Shown: one piece after another, positions 59,253 to 64,000 of the stretch
How positions within the stretch are numbered: position 1 is the stretch's first letter
Layout: each line of letters starts with the position of its first letter
Source of the DNA: Hahella ganghwensis DSM 17046
Lineage (GTDB): Bacteria > Pseudomonadota > Gammaproteobacteria > Pseudomonadales > Oleiphilaceae
Assembly (NCBI RefSeq): GCF_000376785.1
Contig: NZ_AQXX01000122.1
Location: forward strand, 37,441 to 101,440
Length of the DNA stretch: 64,000 nt
Direction of reading: 5' to 3'
Notes under the pieces: generated by a model
Databases searched by the model: none
What the model was told of the DNA's origin: nothing
The model's input: the letters and a program-made list of their open reading frames with translations, nothing else
Translations under genes and position numbers: made by a program

Positions 59253-59913
59253 AGTGCTGGAACCTACCAAAAACGAGGAAGCTCTCATTGCGGTGATGGA
59301 TCAAAATCCGGTTCAGCCCATGCCAACTGAGAGCCCGATGCACCATTTAAAGTTGGGGGCTCGCAGTCAGGGCTCCAATGTGCCTACCGTGTACGCAGGT
59401 GAGCTGGGCCTGAAAGGACATTTGGTCATTCGCGGCGATGCTGACAACAGCGACTTCCGGAAGGGAGTCGAAGTGGCTCTTGGATTGGGATTGACAGATA
59501 CGCTGCAGAGTGCAGAAAGCGACAGTCTCTCCATCAGTTGGCTGGCACCGGACGAATGGCTGGTGATTTGTCCTTTGGACGAAGCATTCGCGGTAGAGAC
59601 CGCGCTGCGGAACAGCCTCAAAGGGCATTACTCAGTGGTCAATGTCAGCGGTGGACAGACGGTAGTGAGACTGACGGGGGCTAACGCCGTCAACGTGCTC
59701 AAAAAGAGCTCGCCCTATGACTTCCATGAGACTCATTTTCCCGTTGGAAAAGTTGTCACCACATTGTTCGGGAAAACACAGGCTGTCATTCGTCGTAAAG
59801 ACAAGGAAACCTGGGATCTGGTGATTCGTCGTAGCTTTGCTGACTACGCATGGCGTTGGCTGGAAGATGCCGCGTCGGAATACGGATTTCAGGTGGCTGA
59901 TAATCTCGCCTGA
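59245..59913 (+). CDS. soxG: Sarcosine oxidase subunit gamma
   Basis: 222 residues from the ATG at 59245, with AGGGGAG just before it; an upstream ATG at 59179 lies deep inside soxA and has no support. Family features: LKLGARSQGSNVPTVYAGELGLKGHLVIRG in pieces, SWLAPDEWLVICPLDEA, VNVSGGQTVVRLTG and RSFADYAWRWLEDAASEYGF. It is a GcvT-like small subunit that contacts the alpha subunit. Last gene of soxBDAG. Confidence 0.95.
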   Translation: MSEVLEPTKNEEALIAVMDQNPVQPMPTESPMHHLKLGARSQGSNVPTVYAGELGLKGHLVIRGDADNSDFRKGVEVALGLGLTDTLQSAESDSLSISWLAPDEWLVICPLDEAFAVETALRNSLKGHYSVVNVSGGQTVVRLTGANAVNVLKKSSPYDFHETHFPVGKVVTTLFGKTQAVIRRKDKETWDLVIRRSFADYAWRWLEDAASEYGFQVADNLA

Positions 59914-60141
59914 TCTCTGACAATTTGTGACGGGTACTCAGTAAAAGAGTATCTGTGAAGGCTAATCTGCGACGGGTAATCAACTGGTTACCCGTCGTAC
60001 TTCCGGCATCTGCGCCTGTATTTTCTGACATTTCCAATCAACTGAAATGTCAGAAAATACAAGCTGAAATGTCAAATGGAACGGTTAGGGACGAAAGTGT
60101 GGACTGTTGTCTTTAATTACATAGAGTGGTAGAGAGCCGTT
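59914..60141 (+). other. Repeat-rich leader between soxG and purU
   Basis: 228 bp without a gene. It has GACGGGTA twice (59928-59935 and 59971-59978), a hairpin GACGGGTAA/TTACCCGTC (59971-59996, extended to a 10-bp stem), a perfect 18-bp inverted repeat at 60017-60061, and the 11-mer CTGAAATGTCA twice. Only weak terminator features are present, so the elements look like regulator sites or a structured leader. Confidence 0.7.
60017..60061. repeat. Perfect 18-bp inverted repeat with GAAATGTCA motif
   Basis: Arms 60017-60034 and 60044-60061 are perfect reverse complements with a 9-nt centre. The motif GAAATGTCA occurs reversed at 60026-60034, and forward at 60044-60052 and 60066-60074, with centres 18 and 22 bp apart. 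It lies about 80 bp upstream of purU. Confidence 0.85.
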
Positions 60142-61029
60142 ATGTCAAACTCAGTTGTGACAAATAAAGGGAAAGAAAAACTTTGGATTCTGACTGCGCA
60201 GTGTCCCAGCAGGTTGGGCACAGTTGATGTTGTGACGCGGACCCTCGCAGAAACAGAAAATTATATTGTGGCCATGAATTCTTTTGACGACAGGGCCACA
60301 GAGAGTTTTTGTATTCGGGTGGAGTTTAGGCCGCTTTCCGGCGACACCTCTCTACAAAGGTTCAGGGATCTGTTTGCTGAACGCACTCCCCAGTTTGAGA
60401 TGAACTGGGAATTGACTGAGCCGGGCCATAAAACCCGGGTGGCAGTCATGGTTTCCAAGTACGACCACTGCCTTAACGATCTACTATACCGGTACCGCAC
60501 GGGTGAACTCGCGATCGATATTCCGGTCATCATTTCGAACCATCCTGATTTGAAGCATCTGGCAGACTGGCATGGCATTCCCTATCACCATCTACCGATC
60601 ACACCTGATACCAAAGCCGAGCAGGAAGCGGAAGTCTGGAAATTGATCAATGAGTATGACTGTGAGTTGGTCATTCTGGCTCGGTATATGCAGGTTTTGT
60701 CCTCGGATCTCTCCAAGAAGCTGGATGGATGGGCGATCAACATTCATCACTCTCTGTTACCTGGGTTTAAAGGTGCCAAGCCATACCACCAAGCCTGGGA
60801 TAAAGGTGTCAAGCTTGTTGGGGCAACGGCTCACTACGTGAATGATGATTTGGATGAAGGCCCTATCATTACTCAGGGCGTGCAGGCGGTTGACCATAAT
60901 CACTATCCAGAGGATCTGGTGGCAAAAGGTCAGGACATCGAAAGTCAGACACTTGCCAGAGCCATACGTTACCACACAGAAAAACGGGTATTCCTGCACG
61001 GAAACCGGACTGTCGTTTTCAGCGATTGA
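60142..61029 (+). CDS. purU: Formyltetrahydrofolate deformylase
   Basis: 295 residues. Hydrolyses 10-formyl-THF to formate and THF. N-terminal ACT domain (about 12-90, WILTAQCPSRLGTVDVVTRTLAE), then the formyltransferase-like domain with the N-H-D catalytic set: AINIHHSLLPGFKGAKPYHQA and GATAHYVNDDLDEGPIITQ. At the end of the sarcosine cluster it regenerates free THF and drains surplus one-carbon units as formate. GAGAG precedes the ATG. Confidence 0.96.
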   Translation: MSNSVVTNKGKEKLWILTAQCPSRLGTVDVVTRTLAETENYIVAMNSFDDRATESFCIRVEFRPLSGDTSLQRFRDLFAERTPQFEMNWELTEPGHKTRVAVMVSKYDHCLNDLLYRYRTGELAIDIPVIISNHPDLKHLADWHGIPYHHLPITPDTKAEQEAEVWKLINEYDCELVILARYMQVLSSDLSKKLDGWAINIHHSLLPGFKGAKPYHQAWDKGVKLVGATAHYVNDDLDEGPIITQGVQAVDHNHYPEDLVAKGQDIESQTLARAIRYHTEKRVFLHGNRTVVFSD

Positions 61030-61083
61030 TTTCTTGTGCTGCGATTATTGAGCTTTAGGTAGCATAACGATAGCTTGTGCAAA

Positions 61084-61115
61084 TAAAAAAAGGTGCTTGG
61101 ATAAGCACCTTTTTT
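61084..61115. terminator. Bidirectional intrinsic terminator after purU
   Basis: AGGTGCTT (61091-61098), GGAT, AAGCACCT (61103-61110), with an A-run before and six T after. It separates purU from the convergent hypothetical gene. Confidence 0.92.
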
Positions 61116-61149
61116 GTGTCGATTAAAGGCGAATCAAAGCAGGCCTGAA

Positions 61150-61743
61150 TCAGTCCCGCTTCAACTGATAACTTTCTTCCCGTGCCAGATGTCCATTCAC
61201 ATACATGTGCTGGGTTAAAGTAAGACTGTCACCTGAACGAGTGAAGGTGTGGACGTATTCAACCAGCCGGCTACCACTGTTGGCATTTTTACGTCTGAAG
61301 CGGTCAGAACCTTCCAGTAGTGCCTCAGTCGCTTCACCACCGTACATGTACCTTGAATCAAAGGCATGGTAGGTTTCCGACCTTATTGTGCGTTCGACCT
61401 TGAATTCTTTTTTCACGTCAATGCGCAACATATTGTTGGCACCTTCGCTCAAGCTGACATCGACCTTGGCTTCCTTGATTTTCTTGCGAGGATTATTGTC
61501 AGTGCCGAAACAGTCATATTCAGTCAGGCTTCCTTTCCAGTCGCCTGGCAGTTCCTTGTAATGCACGTCAACGAACTTCTGCTGTTTGGCTTCCCACTCA
61601 TGAGTCTGGTCAAACTCATAATAGGCATCACCTTCCTTTTGCAGGTAAGGGGAGGGCTGGAAGCATTCGGCTGCCATTGTTGCATTGGAGGCAAACAGGG
61701 CTGCGAGGGCAAGGAACTTAAATTCCATTTTGTGTTTGTACAT
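61150..61743 (-). CDS. Secreted hypothetical protein
   Basis: 197 residues from the ATG at 61743 (AGGAGC nine bases before it; a second ATG follows at 61728). Signal peptide FLALAALFASNATMAA, cleaved near AAEC. The mature protein is polar with DWKGSLTEYDCFGTDNNPRKK and YVHTFTRSGDSLTLTQHMYVNGHLAREESY, suggestive of a beta-rich periplasmic domain (DUF-type). No family recognised. It is convergent with purU. Confidence 0.75.
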   Translation of the reverse strand: MYKHKMEFKFLALAALFASNATMAAECFQPSPYLQKEGDAYYEFDQTHEWEAKQQKFVDVHYKELPGDWKGSLTEYDCFGTDNNPRKKIKEAKVDVSLSEGANNMLRIDVKKEFKVERTIRSETYHAFDSRYMYGGEATEALLEGSDRFRRKNANSGSRLVEYVHTFTRSGDSLTLTQHMYVNGHLAREESYQLKRD

Positions 61744-62075
61744 CTAATGATTGCTCCTGATAGAGGATAGCGATGGTTCGCGGCCGGACTAGAACCTGGC
61801 AATCTTCGCAAACCATAAGAATACTTTGAACTGCTAATTGTAGCACTTTCAGTAGAAAATGCGGGAATCTTCAAATCCTGGTGAGCTTAAACTGAGAGAT
61901 AGAACATATTGCCAAAAGAAGTAACTCATCATCGCTTTAGCTTAATAAATTCCTTTACAGCAATTTCCATTGAAAAGCATCTCCTGCTGGTCTATCACTA
62001 ATGGACCTGGGCATGGAACCATAAGTCCCGGGCAGGAGGCTGTTATCACACCAGGAAGTTAAATGGAGGGAAGCC
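61744..62075. other. Intergenic region between divergent secreted-protein genes
   Basis: 332 bp with no gene, terminator or RNA recognised. It must contain promoters for both neighbours. GTTATCAC at 62042-62049 was inspected as a possible integron half site and judged weak. Confidence 0.45.
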
Positions 62076-62786
62076 ATGAAAATTCTTCGCTATGTCTCAA
62101 TAGCTCTCGTCATAACCGCATTCAACGTATTTGCTGATCCCATACCCGACAATGTATCCGTCAACTATAAAGTCGGTTGGTACCCCAACTACTTTCAACT
62201 CACCGGACCTTTAACCTGTCCCAGAACCTGCCGTGCCTGGACCGGTGGTCGTGCCGAGAGTGAAAGATCTCCTTACGATGAATTTGAACGCACCTATGTC
62301 TGTAAATCGAATAACCTGATCCAACCTTCGCCCAATGACAGAGATGTCTGGCTATACGGTAATCAGTTTGATGACAAGACCGCGTGCTTTATGGGGACAC
62401 CCAATGAACAGGTCGTGGTCAGCGAACGCTATTACTGCTTGTGCGTCAATGGCTGCAGCGGCCCGGATCTGGTGGTACAGCAGATTTACGATCCTGTTTG
62501 GGATTCCACAACGGGTGAATCAGTCATCAAAGTCATCGTGGCCAATGTTGGAAACTCCAGCACTGCTGTGGCAACGGATGCCCGACTGGTTGATCCCGGT
62601 ACCGGCGCCTCAGACACTCAGGGAGTTGGTGTGCTGGCCCCAGGTGCCACAATGGGAATCAAGTTCCGGCTAGGATACTGGGTGTTTGATCCGGATGCCG
62701 AACTCCACGTAACCGTGGATTATTCCCGGCGAGTGGACGAGTGTGATGAAGATAATAATACGTTGATTTACAAGAAACAGGGCTGA
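62076..62786 (+). CDS. Secreted CARDB-domain protein
   Basis: 236 residues. Signal peptide MKILRYVSIALVITAFNVFA, then a Cys-rich N-terminal domain (CPRTCRAW, TYVC, TAC, YYCLCVNGCSG, likely disulfide-bonded), and a C-terminal CARDB (cell-adhesion-related) domain: PDLVVQQIYDPV, VIKVIVANVGNSSTAVATDARL, the final VDECDEDNN motif. GGAGGGAAG precedes the ATG. An extracellular or cell-surface role is likely. No partner genes. Confidence 0.85.
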   Translation: MKILRYVSIALVITAFNVFADPIPDNVSVNYKVGWYPNYFQLTGPLTCPRTCRAWTGGRAESERSPYDEFERTYVCKSNNLIQPSPNDRDVWLYGNQFDDKTACFMGTPNEQVVVSERYYCLCVNGCSGPDLVVQQIYDPVWDSTTGESVIKVIVANVGNSSTAVATDARLVDPGTGASDTQGVGVLAPGATMGIKFRLGYWVFDPDAELHVTVDYSRRVDECDEDNNTLIYKKQG

Positions 62787-62800
62787 GTTAGAGGGAATGG

Positions 62801-62822
62801 AGGCGGCTAACATTGCCGCCTT
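62801..62822 (+). terminator. Likely terminator after the CARDB gene
   Basis: AGGCGGC (62801-62807), TAACATT, GCCGCCT (62815-62821), followed by a poor T-run (TTCT). Stem of seven pairs, 15 bp after the stop. Confidence 0.5.
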
Positions 62823-63264
62823 CTGAGGGGCCATTGATGGAAAGAAAATAGACACACAGAAGGAGCAGGGTAGTAAACTCCAAAATTGGGTTTATGGATG
62901 TCCTGAATTAGCGCAAGAAAGAGCAGAGCTGAAATTATGCTTTGGGCTCTATCTAATTCTGCGGCATAACAAAGCGTTGAACCGGCTATAAAGCCTCTGC
63001 TCCATTCTGCGCATGACTGCAGCGAGATCAGGTGTACTAAACCGTGCTCGTGCTGTCTTGAAGATACCGCAGATGACTACAATTATCGACTCATGTGCGA
63101 GCTGGGTTATGATGATCGTGAAAAATGGGAAGATGCAAAGTTTGGCGGCAAAGAGATTAGAGTAAAGGCGGGCGACTATGTCATCAGCATGTTACTAATT
63201 TGTCAAAAGGGCGCTCAGGCGTAGCACGCTTTTACAAAAAGCGTTATGTAATAAGGAGGAAGCG
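62823..63264. other. Stretch with attC-like half sites and an orphan coding fragment
   Basis: No complete gene. GCATAACAAAGCGTTGAACC starts at 62965 and resembles the left end of integron attC sites (RYYYAAC then GCGTT). GCGTTATGT at 63241-63249 resembles a right end, next to a hairpin ACGCTTTT/AAAAGCGT (63226-63244) and 6 bp before the ribosome-binding site of the next gene. Between them is the coding-like fragment described separately. A complete attC with matched halves is not present. Confidence 0.45.
63093..63224 (+). pseudogene. Orphan C-terminal coding fragment
   Basis: The frame ending at TAG 63222-63224 reads DYNYRLMCELGYDDREKWED and AKFGGKEIRVKAGDYVISML, protein-like in composition. 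It extends upstream without a stop to about 62970 but has no start codon with a ribosome-binding site; the only ATG is internal at 63093. It looks like the end of a gene whose front has been lost. No family assigned. Confidence 0.4.
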
Positions 63265-63975
63265 GTGCTAAAGCCCGTAATACAGGAAGAAACTACAGGC
63301 TGCGGAATTGCATCGGTAGCCAATGTACTGGGCAAAGCCTATTCGGAAATGAAGGCCGTAGCGAACGATATGGGTATCTATGCCGAAGATAAATCGCTTT
63401 GGTCCGATACCCAATATGTCAGGGAGATGTTGTCCAGTGCAGGAGTCGAGACTTCTCCCGATGAGATTACTTTTGAATCATGGGGCAGTCTGCCTGATCT
63501 GGCTCTACTTTCCATCAAGCACCATCAGGAAAGCGGCAAAAATTTCTGGCATTGGGTTGTTTTCAAACGTATAGATGGCCAAGAGTTTGTTTTGGATTCA
63601 GCAAGTTACCTGCCATCAAACATTCGGACGGACTTTGATGAAATGCATCCTAAGTGGTTCATTGAGATCACGAAAAACCGAGGAAATGACATCTACATAC
63701 AACAGAAAAAGGACATATATGGATGCCTCCCCGATTTCAAGGACAATGACGATTGCCGGTCGCGTACATATATCCGGTCTTTGTATGGCGCAATTTTGCG
63801 CCTGACCATGATGAGATCCGCCCCTCTACGCCTTTTCACCCACTCGGTGTTTGACCTTTGTCCCTTCAGGCTCTGCAGAGGGCCGGAAACCGGTTATGTC
63901 ATCATACTTTGCAACCTGGTTTGGCGTGCGTATAAGTCCCGCTCTTTTTATGCTGCTATTTTGCGAACATCATAG
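63265..63975 (+). CDS. C39-like cysteine peptidase, frame probably shifted near the C-terminus
   Basis: 236 residues from the GTG at 63265, with AGGAGGA at 63255-63261. Residues 1-138 match a small papain-like/peptidase C39-like family: ETTGC13GIASVANVLGKAY, SLWSDTQYV, FWH96WVVF and VLD111SASY give the Cys-His-Asp triad, and PKWFIEI marks the family's usual end. The last 100 residues are Arg- and Cys-rich and unlike the family. A TGA at 63687-63689 in another frame would end the protein as EITKKPRK if one base had been lost from the A5 run at 63673-63677. An accessory gene, possibly a toxin, bacteriocin-processing or cassette gene. Confidence 0.7.
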   Translation: MLKPVIQEETTGCGIASVANVLGKAYSEMKAVANDMGIYAEDKSLWSDTQYVREMLSSAGVETSPDEITFESWGSLPDLALLSIKHHQESGKNFWHWVVFKRIDGQEFVLDSASYLPSNIRTDFDEMHPKWFIEITKNRGNDIYIQQKKDIYGCLPDFKDNDDCRSRTYIRSLYGAILRLTMMRSAPLRLFTHSVFDLCPFRLCRGPETGYVIILCNLVWRAYKSRSFYAAILRTS

Positions 63976-64000
63976 TTTTCTTCTCCTTGTAGGATTCGCC

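Noticed and set aside
61056..62049. GCATAAC (61061) and GTTATCAC (62042) as an integron cassette around the secreted hypothetical gene
   Set aside because: The half sites lack matching L motifs, the gene lies on the opposite strand and a normal terminator precedes it.

Overview
The window is about 64 kb of a gammaproteobacterial chromosome. It carries a Pseudomonas-like layout for the electron-transfer flavoprotein genes, the leucine/isovalerate (liu) genes, a type II secretion locus (xcp/gsp) and a sarcosine oxidase/one-carbon cluster. Base composition looks close to even. No rRNA, tRNA, CRISPR array, insertion sequence or prophage was recognised. The gene content (beta-oxidation electron transfer, branched-chain catabolism, methylamine-derived carbon use, T2SS, TonB receptor) suggests an aerobic, probably marine or lipid-using heterotroph of the Pseudomonadales/Oceanospirillales/Alteromonadales breadth. 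Genus is not claimed.

Layout. (1) 1-9.9 kb: the start of a TetR regulator with an apparent autoregulatory operator, exonuclease III, a TudS/YbgA-type protein, an HD-domain phosphohydrolase, an HsbR/HsbA-like partner-switch pair (REC-PP2C plus STAS), gpsA, sixA, a class V aminotransferase and a radical SAM protein. (2) 9.9-14.5 kb: a DUF1285 protein, ETF-ubiquinone oxidoreductase and, divergently, etfBA, with a PsrA-box-like palindrome between them. (3) 14.5-23.8 kb: a leftward leucine-degradation operon liuR-liuA-liuB-liuC-liuD-liuE followed by acetoacetyl-CoA synthetase. Its acyl-CoA dehydrogenase would pass electrons to the neighbouring ETF/ETF-QO system. (4) 24.0-34.2 kb: a LapG-like protease, gspC leftward, and gspE-F-G-H-I-J-K-L-M rightward. 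gspD, which normally follows gspC, is not here. (5) 34.4-36.4 kb: a GNAT acetyltransferase and glutathione reductase. (6) 36.5-41.6 kb: a tightly overlapped unit of a TonB-dependent receptor, a periplasmic binding protein and a hybrid histidine kinase. The receptor gene is broken by an in-frame stop and a frameshift. (7) 41.7-51.3 kb: a lytic-transglycosylase-like protein, an S1/P1 nuclease, several small genes, a HAD phosphatase, ferrochelatase, a DUF2868/DUF3482 membrane-protein/GTPase pair and a solute-binding protein. (8) 51.7-61.0 kb: glyA, sdaA, soxBDAG and purU, which together demethylate sarcosine, interconvert glycine and serine, deaminate serine to pyruvate and release formate from 10-formyl-THF. 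(9) 61.1-64.0 kb: a looser accessory-looking tail with two secreted hypothetical proteins, an orphan coding fragment, attC-like half sites and a C39-like cysteine peptidase whose reading frame runs past its expected end.

The points most worth a second look are operators inferred directly from sequence (TetR, PsrA-like, LiuR-like), the repeat-rich leader upstream of purU, the two-lesion TonB receptor in an otherwise coupled sensor operon, the missing gspD together with an unusual GspC tail and GspJ leader, the HsbR-like protein lacking its kinase domain, and the 62.9-64 kb tail. No complete undescribed system could be demonstrated from sequence alone.
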